From contig OZ244040.1 in NCBI GenBank assembly GCA_965215035.1, forward strand, positions 2,356,001 to 2,420,000: 64,000 bases of DNA, in the 5' to 3' direction. Position numbers and translations under genes: made by a program. Under the pieces are notes generated by a model. That model made no database searches. It saw nothing but the letters and a program-made list of their open reading frames with translations, and was not told the DNA's origin. Positions 36,865-44,394 of this stretch are shown here, one piece after another. Positions within the stretch are counted from its first letter, which is position 1, and every line of letters starts with the position of its first letter. Source of the DNA: Azophilus sp965215035. Its GTDB lineage: Bacteria > Pseudomonadota > Gammaproteobacteria > Pseudomonadales > Azotimanducaceae.

Positions 36865-37794
36865 GTGGGTGGGTACGCCGAGTTCGACGAGAGTGCGTAT
36901 GCAAAGCTGCGGCGATCGCTTATCCGCAAGTCGGCCAGGGGATCGGACGTGCAGCGGCGGTTCCTGGAGGCGGTGCGCGACACATCGGCGTTTCTCGTCT
37001 ATCTCGAAGATAAAGTACCCATTCGGCGGGGGGACGAGCTGGACCCGCTTGCGGATCGCATGTCGGAAGCCGAGTTTGGCAATCCGCCCTCGGACACGGA
37101 GTGGCGACTGTTCGAGGGGTGGCGTGCACTGACGCCGAGGATCGCCTGTCGCACGGCGTTCTGGGCCCGCGTGACGCAGCGACATATCGAGGCTGGCCGA
37201 ATCGAGTCCTCGTTTCTAGCCGCGAACGGCGGCGGCACCGTGAGCGGCTTGCAGCGTATCGACGCGGCGTTATGCGCATCCGGCGACGAGGTGGCCACGA
37301 AGCTTGATGGGTGTGTGCGAACGGTGTTGCGACGGCTGGGCGGTCTGCCGGAAGCTAGGGGAAACCGGTCCGTCTATGTCAACTGCCCGCTGGCGCGCGC
37401 CTGGTGGCGCGAGCGGCTGGTTGCGGAGGTGGCGACCGGGGAGAGTGAGGGCCTCAAGCGCGAGATACGTGCGGTGGTGCATCCGGAGAGCCAGCAGTAT
37501 TGGGAAGATCTTGTCACGTTCGTGGTATCGAGAAACTCGGTGTTCGGTTCGGTGAGCGTGAGGAACATCCTCATACGTGCAGTGGCGCGCAAGCTGGCGG
37601 AGGAACCTCGGTGCATGGTCCGGACGGCGGAGGGGCTGAAGCGCGTGTGCCGGACGGTCAGCGCCATACAGGCGTCGCGGGAACTGAGTGTGATGCCGGA
37701 GGATGAGGTGCGGATGATCTTGTCGGATGTGATCGAAAGCCAGACTAGCGAGGAGTTGGCGAAGGACGCGAGGGACGAGGCGGCATCAAGCTAA
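36865..37794 (+). CDS. Unknown island protein, possibly DUF6339-like (309 aa)
   Basis: GTG 36865 lies two bases after the previous stop, with GAGGAG upstream. The protein is mostly alpha-helical (SLIRKSARGSDVQRRFLEAV, ALTPRIACRTAFWARVTQRH). A conserved-looking block NRSVYVNCPLARAWWRERL lies near residue 170 and an acidic C-terminus follows. From memory it resembles proteins labelled DUF6339 that occur next to GHKL ATPases; I am not sure of that. It is the last plus-strand gene of the island and converges with the DndB-like gene 25 bases away. Confidence 0.78.
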   Translation: MGGYAEFDESAYAKLRRSLIRKSARGSDVQRRFLEAVRDTSAFLVYLEDKVPIRRGDELDPLADRMSEAEFGNPPSDTEWRLFEGWRALTPRIACRTAFWARVTQRHIEAGRIESSFLAANGGGTVSGLQRIDAALCASGDEVATKLDGCVRTVLRRLGGLPEARGNRSVYVNCPLARAWWRERLVAEVATGESEGLKREIRAVVHPESQQYWEDLVTFVVSRNSVFGSVSVRNILIRAVARKLAEEPRCMVRTAEGLKRVCRTVSAIQASRELSVMPEDEVRMILSDVIESQTSEELAKDARDEAASS

Positions 37795-37819
37795 TCCAAC
37801 GCAGGTTCCTCCGACCTTC

Positions 37820-39076
37820 CTAGATGACGGGGTCTGGCAAGTGGATCGAGTTGTCCCCGACATCTTTCCGATAGAGTCTCAGCAATTCTGTCTCGTGCCG
37901 CTTCGAACGACCGAGCATGTGCAGAAGCAGCTCGAGCAGGGTATTCCTAGCGAATCGGCGAATGGTCCGAGTGTGTGGATTCCACATAAGCCCCGCAAAA
38001 GGTGCGGAGTCCAGAGATCTCGGGAGCTTGGTGGCTTCGGCGACGGCTGCGGGTAGATCCATTTCGTGCGTGAGCTGCGCCACGATGCTCACGAAGACAT
38101 GCAAGCCTACGGGACGATACAAGGCATTGGTGTTGCGGTACTTGATTACGGCTTGTTCGGTGTCCGTCGTAGAGAAGAACGCATCCAGTTCGGGGAATCC
38201 GCGTCGAAGCTCTTCGAAGAGGCGGCGTGCAGCCTCGTAGTAGTCGGTGAGTCGGTGGTCGTCGGGGCGGTGGTTGTGCAGTGTGCGGGAAGATGCCCGC
38301 AACTGGGTATCCGCTTTCATGTACCACGTCTTGAGGATGTCGTAGAGGTTGACGATGGTGGTGAGGCTGGTGACGTTGGACTTGGGTAGGTTGCTTGATG
38401 CGATGAAGGCGATACGGGCACCGCCAAACATGTCCGCGTTCTCGTCGACCAGCCAGCGGACGGTTAACGCCATAACGTCGTCTTCGTCGAGGGCGATGAT
38501 GCCGAACTTGGAGACGGGCCTGGCGGTCTTGTTGAGTGTGGTGAAGAGGCGACGCGTCCTGCGCAGCCCTGCATCCGTGGTTTCGTGTGCCACGAACATG
38601 ACTGGGACTTGGTCGGCGGCGATGCCTACCTGCTGATGCTCTTCTGCGGTGCGCTTGATTCCGGACAGCCGGTGCTGGCCGTCGAGAGCGAAGAGTTTCT
38701 CGTCCCCACGCAGCGTCAGGAAGCCGACAGATAGCATGGTTTCGTCGGTGAGGGGACTGAGATCGTTGGTGCCTCTGCTTTGTACGTTGGTGAGTGCGTG
38801 CCAGTTGGGCCGACCGCCGTAGGTTGCGACGACGAGGGCATTGAACAGGCGATCTGGGCGTGTCCTTAGGTACTCAGCGACTTCTTTAGATCGGCGTTTG
38901 TCGAGTTCTCGTTGGATCATCTCGGAAAGCTGCTCACTCTTGTGCAGATCACGAGCGTAGTCGACCCGGTTGGCGAGCGTCGGGAGGTCCATCAGGCAGC
39001 AGTAGTAGACCCAGTCGCCCATGGTGCCACGCAGTGCCGGAAGGACTAGGGATTGGATGTCCCTGGTGCTTATCAT
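37820..39076 (-). CDS. DGQHR domain protein, DndB-like
   Basis: 418 aa. The family motif FALDGQHRLSGIK (DGQHR at residues 132-136) and the second conserved block TLNKTARPVSKFG (near 185) define the DndB/DGQHR group, related to ParB-like nucleotide-binding folds. DndB is the transcriptional regulator of dnd operons; related DGQHR proteins occur in other DNA-modification clusters. Here it is in a separate minus-strand unit, coupled by ATGA to an upstream GIY-YIG gene, and converges with the modification operon. It could regulate the operon or sense modified DNA. Confidence 0.88.
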   Translation of the reverse strand: MISTRDIQSLVLPALRGTMGDWVYYCCLMDLPTLANRVDYARDLHKSEQLSEMIQRELDKRRSKEVAEYLRTRPDRLFNALVVATYGGRPNWHALTNVQSRGTNDLSPLTDETMLSVGFLTLRGDEKLFALDGQHRLSGIKRTAEEHQQVGIAADQVPVMFVAHETTDAGLRRTRRLFTTLNKTARPVSKFGIIALDEDDVMALTVRWLVDENADMFGGARIAFIASSNLPKSNVTSLTTIVNLYDILKTWYMKADTQLRASSRTLHNHRPDDHRLTDYYEAARRLFEELRRGFPELDAFFSTTDTEQAVIKYRNTNALYRPVGLHVFVSIVAQLTHEMDLPAAVAEATKLPRSLDSAPFAGLMWNPHTRTIRRFARNTLLELLLHMLGRSKRHETELLRLYRKDVGDNSIHLPDPVI

Positions 39077-39612
39077 CGCTTGAACGCGGCGACTGCCCTA
39101 CGGGTGCCGGCCTCAATGTCGTCCTTGCAACAGGGCGGGAGGAAGGCAGTGATCAGGCGCGATTCAATGGCTTTTAGCTGAGCAGGCGAAACCTGGTCAG
39201 CGACGGGGGCGAAGTGGAAATGGAGAATGGGTAGCCACTGCACGATCATGTGCCTGATGTGGGGCCGCCGCCTGACTTCGCTGTTCTTAAAGTAGTCGGT
39301 GTATCGCTCACGCAGGGACCGGTTGGAGTTTGCACCGGAGATGCCTATGTACATGATGTAGCCGTGGGAAGGCAGGAATCTCCGACGGTCCGCGATGACG
39401 AACGCATATATGCCGCGCTTTTCTAGAAGTTTGTGCCTCTGGTCGGGACTGAAGGGGATTGAACGCCACCGGAGGGGATTGTCCGAACTGTCGAGGCCTA
39501 CGATTTTGTCAGTGTTTAGGATGAACTCGATTTCGTAGGCCCTTGCTTGTGCCAGGTCGGCGTCATTTTCACGCTTCAGCGCCACCATATCCAGCGACCC
39601 TAGGTACGCCAT
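39073..39612 (-). CDS. GIY-YIG family nuclease
   Basis: 179 aa. The nuclease core has RGIYAF (GIY at 67-69) and YIMYIGISG (YIG at 88-90), then an Arg helix SLRERYTDYF and the metal-binding Glu in the helix KAIESRLITAFLPP. Such domains make single- or double-strand cuts in restriction enzymes, homing nucleases and repair proteins. The last four bases overlap the start of the DndB-like gene. A nuclease tied to a DGQHR protein suggests cutting of unmodified DNA or of modified foreign DNA. A second start (Met9) is possible. Confidence 0.85.
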   Translation of the reverse strand: MAYLGSLDMVALKRENDADLAQARAYEIEFILNTDKIVGLDSSDNPLRWRSIPFSPDQRHKLLEKRGIYAFVIADRRRFLPSHGYIMYIGISGANSNRSLRERYTDYFKNSEVRRRPHIRHMIVQWLPILHFHFAPVADQVSPAQLKAIESRLITAFLPPCCKDDIEAGTRRAVAAFKR

Positions 39613-39815
39613 TGCAGCAGCCGGGGTTGTATCCGTGACAGATAGATGTCTCTGAGGTGCGCAACGAGGATTTGTTCAAGCCGCACGATGCGCCGCGAGA
39701 ATCGGGTGAATGTGGCAGGTCCGCTAAAGGGCTGCAAGGTGTTCAAGCGATCCGAGAGGCTACGATAGGTAGCTTACTGGTGGCTCTGGAACATTGCAAA
39801 ACCGTACCGGCTCAG
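39613..39815. other. Island right-hand spacer
   Basis: 203 bases upstream of the GIY-YIG gene, which must hold its promoter. No gene, tRNA or clear attachment site is visible. The stretch ends at the 9-bp flank CCGGCTCAG of the second MITE copy. Confidence 0.4.
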
Positions 39816-39967
39816 TCAGGGCCATCCCAAAGTCGCCTATCAGCCCTAGGCAAAGCCCTATATAGATGGTTTACGAAAAATTTTCGGAAAATTCGGCAAT
39901 ATTTTTCGTAATCTAATGAATTTTCTGAAGTTTTATCTCAAGAGCGAACACCTTGGGATGGCCCTGA
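39816..39967 (+). mobile_element. MITE-like element, copy 2
   Basis: 152 bp from TCAGGGCCATCCCAAAGTCG to CCTTGGGATGGCCCTGA. The ends are inverted repeats (TCAGGGCCATCCCAA / TTGGGATGGCCCTGA). Flanking 9-mers CCGGCTCAG (39807-39815) and CTGGCTCAG (39968-39976) differ at one base, as expected for an ageing 9-bp target duplication. It is immediately followed by the 3' remnant of a transposase gene, as is copy 3. Confidence 0.85.
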
Positions 39968-39995
39968 CTGGCTCAGCACTTATGACACAGGTAGA

Positions 39996-40100
39996 TCAAG
40001 CGGCCTCCAGGGCGACAAGATACTCGGTCGGGGTTTGATATTCGAGCGAGGTATGGGGGCGCACGTAGTTGTGGAAGAACTCGTATTCGGCGAGGGGGCC
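39996..40100 (-). pseudogene. Transposase C-terminal remnant (integrase-core type)
   Basis: The minus strand reads AEYEFFHNYVRPHTSLEYQT and then PTEYLVALEAA before a stop at 39996. The FHNYVRPH...LEYQTPTEYL wording is the end of a DDE integrase-core transposase (IS3/IS481-like). Upstream the frame degenerates. From 40101 to 40273 nothing else is recognisable. The same remnant occurs at 42217. Confidence 0.7.
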
Positions 40101-40273
40101 GGCGTCCCGGGCGCCGCCGCCTCCTCGCAGCCGTTGGCCCGGAGATCGTCGTACTTGTTCAACTTCTTCATGGACTCGGTTAGCGACTGCCACAAGTTTA
40201 GATGGGATAGGGTAGTCAGGTAGGCGGTCAGATTTGTCTGTTTGGCAAGGTGACTGACGTGGTCCTGGTTCAA

Positions 40274-41368
40274 TCAGGTTGCTTTGTATATCCGCTTTCT
40301 CTTCCTTGTTTTTGGTGTCTGCCCTTCTGCGGACTGCGCGATGGGCGAGGCGTGGGCAGGCGCGTTCGCGTTTGCTTCCAGGTCGCGGATTTTTTCCATA
40401 AGCGTGTCGAAGCCCGGTGCGTCGTCGGTGATGATGGCGGCGGCACGCATGGCGTTGTAGTCGGATCGAAGGTGGAGAAGCTCCTCGTCCTCTGGGACGA
40501 GCCGCATTCGGCCGTCCAGGCACTGATCGTAGTTGGCGTAGCCCGCATGGAAGAACACCTTCTTGTGCCGGACGACATCCTCCAGGAGGCGGCGGTCGGC
40601 GAGTGCGGCACGGCCGACATCGTGCGCGGCAAGACATGCCAGGTCGAACCAGTGCCGAGAAAGGCGTTCGGGATGCTTGGCGAACCGGTGCCTATGGCAC
40701 TCGACATGGATGAGCGTCGCCTTCTCCCAAAACGTTCGTGCCGGAGAGAGGACCGTCACTGCCGCGGCAGGATAGTCTAGATGCGGGGTCAAACTGGCCA
40801 TTTCCGGCACGATCTCATGCTGTTCGTTTGGGTCGATGACGTTGCGGCCCCCAAATTCCAGCAGGACCTCGCTGCGAATATAGCCCGACCGGCTCTCGAC
40901 CGCGGCCGGATAGGCAAAACGGATGGTTTCCCCGTTGTCGCCGATGTGCACCTCGCGTCGACCGTCAACCGCAAGGCGTTCGGCGGCGGCACTAATAAAA
41001 GGTGCCACGTCGTCGCGGACATAGTTTGCAACTCGATCCCGGAGGCGATTGCTGAAACGCTTGATCTGGCTCCGGCTTGCTTCGTCTGCGAAGGGGTCGA
41101 AGTCGTCGGTGAACGCCCGGTAATCAAGGGTGACATCCACATCTTCAGAAAACCGGTCGATGATTTGGTAAACCTTCGAGAGTGACGTGCCGCCCTTGAA
41201 TGCCATCGGATGCGGGTCGGGCATAGAGAAGAGGGTCTTCAGGATCCAACAGACCCAGATGTCCTTCTCTAGAATAATCGCCGACCGCCCAGACCGGGCG
41301 GCCATCGTCCTAAGTATGTCTGCGCGTTCGTGGGCGCCGAGGGACAGGAATGGCAATGGCTCAGCCAT
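40274..41368 (-). CDS. abiEii: AbiEii/AbiGii family nucleotidyltransferase toxin
   Basis: 364 aa. The nucleotidyltransferase signature MAFKGGTSLSKVYQIIDRFS with the acid pair in SEDVDVTLDY lies at about residues 55-82. The family block TFWEKATLIHVECHRHR and SRHWFDLACL follows in the second half. AbiEii toxins of type IV toxin-antitoxin systems modify tRNA or other targets with nucleotides and cause abortive infection. The start lies 8 bases inside the end of the antitoxin gene, giving coupled translation with antitoxin first. The C-terminal tail is Lys/Arg-rich. It sits between two mobile-element composites, next to the modification island. Confidence 0.9.
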   Translation of the reverse strand: MAEPLPFLSLGAHERADILRTMAARSGRSAIILEKDIWVCWILKTLFSMPDPHPMAFKGGTSLSKVYQIIDRFSEDVDVTLDYRAFTDDFDPFADEASRSQIKRFSNRLRDRVANYVRDDVAPFISAAAERLAVDGRREVHIGDNGETIRFAYPAAVESRSGYIRSEVLLEFGGRNVIDPNEQHEIVPEMASLTPHLDYPAAAVTVLSPARTFWEKATLIHVECHRHRFAKHPERLSRHWFDLACLAAHDVGRAALADRRLLEDVVRHKKVFFHAGYANYDQCLDGRMRLVPEDEELLHLRSDYNAMRAAAIITDDAPGFDTLMEKIRDLEANANAPAHASPIAQSAEGQTPKTRKRKRIYKAT

Positions 41369-41966
41369 GAGTCGTGTTCAGTTCGGGCGCGGCGAGCGCC
41401 TTCGCCATCCATGCCGGCATGTCTGCCGAACGCAGCCTTTCGAATTCCGCCGGGTCGAGGGCGGCCTTGATCTTGGCGGCCGCTTCGGGAGTCACGTTGT
41501 CCCTGCCGAGATACCAAAGCGCGGCGAGCGCGGCCCCCGCCGCCTCGCCCGCGAACTGGAGCCGCCGGCGATTCGAGGTGTGGACCATTCTGACAGTGAT
41601 ATTGGCGATCCGGATAGTACGGCTCGATGCGCTGGTGTGAAACACGGGAGCGGTCGGTACTTGAGTGCTGAGTCCAAATCGCCGGGCCGCTTCCGCACCG
41701 TGGATCTGGACCGTCTCGCCATTGCTACGCGCAATGGCTGCAACGACCTCAAGGATGTCGGGGATCACATTGCCCACGAAGCGGCTCGTCCTCGGCCGAA
41801 CGAATACACCGCGGGCGAGCCGCTGGATCTCTCCCCGTCCGACGAGGCGCGAGAGCGTTCGATCGACGGCACCGCGTGAGCCATGCTTCAGAAAGCGCTG
41901 GTGCGTGAAAGGCTCTCCGCTCGGTAGCTTGTGTATGCCGGATCGGACGGCTTGTGCGGTGGACAT
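41361..41966 (-). CDS. abiEi: AbiEi-type antitoxin (DUF6088 family)
   Basis: 201 aa. The N-terminal winged helix (HQRFLKHGSRGAVDRTLSRL, then GRGEIQRLARGVFVRP) is the DNA-binding part typical of AbiEi-like antitoxins. The C-terminal domain (LGRDNVTPEAAAKIKAAL) completes it. AGGAG at 41976-41980 precedes ATG 41966. The protein should neutralise AbiEii and repress its own promoter, which lies just upstream and contains a short inverted repeat over the -10 box. Confidence 0.85.
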   Translation of the reverse strand: MSTAQAVRSGIHKLPSGEPFTHQRFLKHGSRGAVDRTLSRLVGRGEIQRLARGVFVRPRTSRFVGNVIPDILEVVAAIARSNGETVQIHGAEAARRFGLSTQVPTAPVFHTSASSRTIRIANITVRMVHTSNRRRLQFAGEAAGAALAALWYLGRDNVTPEAAAKIKAALDPAEFERLRSADMPAWMAKALAAPELNTTHG

Positions 41967-41989
41967 GACGAGATGCTCCTACGTCTAAA

Positions 41990-42017
41990 ACTATAGTGGT
42001 TTTTCAGACACATTCAA
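41990..42017 (-). promoter_or_regulatory. Promoter of the AbiE operon with operator-like dyad
   Basis: On the minus strand a -35 box TTGAAT (42012-42017) and a -10 box TATAGT (41990-41995) are 16 bases apart, followed by AGGAG and ATG 41966. The -10 is framed by AAAAC and GTTTT, an imperfect dyad suited to autorepression by the antitoxin. Confidence 0.65.
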
Positions 42018-42035
42018 GCCTCTGTACTGGCTAAT

Positions 42036-42188
42036 TCAGGGCCATCCCAAAGTCGCCTACCAGCCATCGGCAAAGCTCTATATAGATTGGTTTATGAATG
42101 TTTTTCGGAAGATTCCGCAATACTCTGCGGCATCCAATGACCTATCAGAAATTTTCTCTCAAGAGCGAACACCTTGGGATGGCCCTGA
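42036..42188 (+). mobile_element. MITE-like element, copy 3
   Basis: 153 bp with ends TCAGGGCCATCCCAA and TTGGGATGGCCCTGA, co-linear with copies 1 and 2. Flanks are CTGGCTAAT (42027-42035) and CTGGCTCAG (42189-42197), seven of nine bases alike. The sequence downstream is again CTGGCTCAGCACTTATG and the transposase remnant, so copies 2 and 3 were duplicated together with it. Confidence 0.85.
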
Positions 42189-42216
42189 CTGGCTCAGCAC
42201 TTATGGCACAGGTCGA

Positions 42217-42441
42217 TCAAGGGGCCTCCAGAGTGACAAGATACTCTCTCGGGATTTGCTATTCGAGCGAGGCGTGGGGGCGCACGTAGTTGTGGAAGAA
42301 CTCGTATTTGGCGAGGGGGACGGCGACTTCAGCGACGGTCAGGGGCCGCCGTAGCGGTTCCAGAACTCGATCCTGGCGGAACGGACGTTTTCCGCAGCTT
42401 CCGTAGACTCAACCCACTTGGTAGTGAATCGCTCGACCGGG
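42217..42441 (-). pseudogene. Transposase 3' remnant with frameshift and internal stop
   Basis: Reading the minus strand: NPVERFTTKWVESTEAAENV and RSARIEFWNRYGGP, then a stop. The next frame continues TVAEVAVPLAKYEFFHNYVR, PHASLE, an in-frame TAG, QIPREYLVTLEAP. This is a longer copy of the remnant at 39996. It is clearly broken, so it cannot supply transposase. From 42442 to 42628 only the leader of the CapA-like gene is seen. Confidence 0.75.
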
Positions 42442-42628
42442 TTTCTGCCCCGGTGCCCGGGCTCGGATAACGGTGCCGCATGCTACCGTTGCAGTCGTCT
42501 CACGTTTCCGCCCCGGTGCGGATGGGCAGTGCCGTCTGCGTCTAAACCCTGGTGTGCCAGGCGCGATGACGGGGCCGGCGCGGCGTTGTCGCGTCTTGTC
42601 AACGTTTGAGCCAAGTGAAGGAGGCGTC

Positions 42629-43792
42629 ATGAACAACAGGCAACTGATCTTGGGATTGGTGGGCGATGTTCTGGTTGATCGCGAGGATCCACCGGAGGTG
42701 TTCAGCGAGGTGCAGCCGGTGCTTGATGCCACCGATGTGCTGTTCGGCAACCTAGAGGGCCCCTACACCGACGACCCCCACGCGCCGCCCAGCGCACCGG
42801 TGCAGGTGATTCCCCCTGCGCGGAACCTGGATGTCTACGCCCAGTGCGGGTTCGATGTGGTGACGATGGCGAATAACCACATCGTCGACGGCGGGCACGC
42901 GGCCATGCTCGACACCCGGGCGCGTCTGAACGAGCAGGGCGTGGCGACCTGCGGTGCGGGCCGCAACCTGGCGGAAGCCCGGGCACCGGCGATCGTGCAG
43001 GCCGGTGGCCTGAAGCTTGCCTTTCTTGGATACGCCTCGATCTTTCCGTCGGGGTACGAAGCCCGATCGGCGGTGCCGGGCATAGCGCCGATGCGGGCGC
43101 ACAATGTTTTCATGGATGCCTACGACAACTACCACGCACCCGGCTGCGAGCCTAGGGTGAAAACCATGCCCTACGAAGAAGACATTGCGAACCTGCGCGA
43201 AGACATCGCCAAGGCGCGGGAGCGGGCTGATCTGGTCATCGCTACCTTCCACTGGGGCGACTTCATGAAGCCGTTTCACCTCACCGACCACGAGACCCGC
43301 ACCGCCCGCTTCTGCATCGACCAGGGCGCCGACATGGTCGTCGGGCATCATCACCATGTGCTGCGCGGCATGGAATGGTACGAAGGCAAGCCGATCCTAT
43401 ACGGGCTCGGGCATTTCGTATTCGACTTGCGCATCGAGTTGCCGCCGGATCTGCTGAAGATGATGGAGGGCTCGGGCGAAGACCCGAACTTCTACGGTGT
43501 TGCTCCCCGGGCAGGATGGCCGCTGTTGCCGCTGCACGCCGAGTCGCGCATGACGCTTATGGCCTGGGCCAGCGTGGAGGCCGGCAGCATCGCCGGCATC
43601 GGGTTTGTGCCCTGTTTGCTGCGCCCGGATGGTTTGGTGCATCCTGTGGATCCGGGTTCGCCGGAGGGCGGGGAAGTCGTCGCCTATGTCGAGAAGGGCT
43701 GCGCCACCCAGAATCTGAATGCCAGGGTCGAGCCGGCGGGGGTTAGGCTGGGGGGGTTCCCAAGCATGCGGGTCGTACCGGCGGACGCCTGA
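42629..43792 (+). CDS. CapA family protein (metallophosphatase-like)
   Basis: 387 aa from ATG 42629 with GAAGGAGG at 42617-42624. CapA/PgsA-type motifs: LGLVGDVLVDRED, VLFGNLEGPYTDD, TMANNHIVDGG, ATFHWGDF and VVGHHHHVLRGMEWYEG, which together form a calcineurin-like metal site. Family members take part in poly-gamma-glutamate synthesis or export, but many single copies are of unknown role. No capB or capC is near, and no signal peptide or membrane anchor is seen, so polymer synthesis is not supported. A soluble phosphoesterase-like role is more likely. Confidence 0.85.
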   Translation: MNNRQLILGLVGDVLVDREDPPEVFSEVQPVLDATDVLFGNLEGPYTDDPHAPPSAPVQVIPPARNLDVYAQCGFDVVTMANNHIVDGGHAAMLDTRARLNEQGVATCGAGRNLAEARAPAIVQAGGLKLAFLGYASIFPSGYEARSAVPGIAPMRAHNVFMDAYDNYHAPGCEPRVKTMPYEEDIANLREDIAKARERADLVIATFHWGDFMKPFHLTDHETRTARFCIDQGADMVVGHHHHVLRGMEWYEGKPILYGLGHFVFDLRIELPPDLLKMMEGSGEDPNFYGVAPRAGWPLLPLHAESRMTLMAWASVEAGSIAGIGFVPCLLRPDGLVHPVDPGSPEGGEVVAYVEKGCATQNLNARVEPAGVRLGGFPSMRVVPADA

Positions 43793-43905
43793 TTTGATGC
43801 GGCGGCTTGCATCGGCGGCCTTGCGGGGGCCTCTAAATACGGTGTTTCGCACCCGCATCGATAACGGAATGGTCGGGGTGCCTATACGGAATGGTTGAGG
43901 AGCCT

Positions 43906-44394
43906 ATGTTAAAGAATCTGCTGATTGCCACGCTTATTCTCACATCCCTTGCGTCTGCGGGAGGGAGCTTCGCCCAGGAAGCGGCGGAACAGACGGCCCC
44001 GGTGGCCCCGGTCTGGAGGATGGTGCACTACCGCATCAAGCCGGGCCAGGCGGAGGCATTCTGGAACGACTTCCGCGAGAACGGCGCGTCCATATTCAAC
44101 CGGGCAAGGGAGGAGGGAATCCTTGCCGACTTCATGCTGTTCAGCAATCCCTACAAGGCTGCCCCGGACGAATGGGATGCCCTGCTGATGCTGAAGTACG
44201 ACAACTGGGCGGGGTTGGACGAAATCGAGGCGCGGGCGGGCGAGTTCTACCTTGAGCATTACGGGGCGGAAAGGCTCAAGGCACTCGGGGAAGAGCGGGA
44301 AGCCATGCGCGAGGTACTGTCGAACCGGGCGGTGCGCGGTGTGCCGCTGCCCCGGTCAGAGGCCCGGTCAGAGGCCCGATCAGAAGAAAGATGA
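43906..44394 (+). CDS. Exported small protein, possibly dimeric alpha/beta-barrel fold
   Basis: 162 aa from ATG 43906 with GAGGAG upstream. The signal peptide (LLIATLILTSLASAGGSFAQ) directs it to the periplasm. The mature part (VWRMVHYRIKPGQAEAFWND) resembles small ferredoxin-like DABB proteins. Three 12-bp repeats at 44355-44390 encode the tail SEARSEARSEER. It overlaps the alpha/beta hydrolase start by ATGA, so the two are co-translated. No function can be assigned. Confidence 0.75.
   Translation: MLKNLLIATLILTSLASAGGSFAQEAAEQTAPVAPVWRMVHYRIKPGQAEAFWNDFRENGASIFNRAREEGILADFMLFSNPYKAAPDEWDALLMLKYDNWAGLDEIEARAGEFYLEHYGAERLKALGEEREAMREVLSNRAVRGVPLPRSEARSEARSEER

Noticed and set aside
23703..39612. 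Island as BREX, DISARM or 7-deazapurine (Dpd) system
   Set aside because: There is no PglZ/BrxC, no DISARM methylase or DUF1998 protein, and no TGT-like DpdA; the desulfurase, PP-loop protein, SMC-like ATPase and DGQHR set points to Dnd-like sulfur chemistry.
39613..39815. tRNA or attachment site at the island edge
   Set aside because: No tRNA-like cloverleaf or matching direct repeat was found at the left edge near 23.6 kb; no integrase gene is present.
42629..43792. CapA as part of a poly-gamma-glutamate capsule operon
   Set aside because: No capB or capC ligase/membrane genes lie nearby and the protein lacks a visible signal or anchor.
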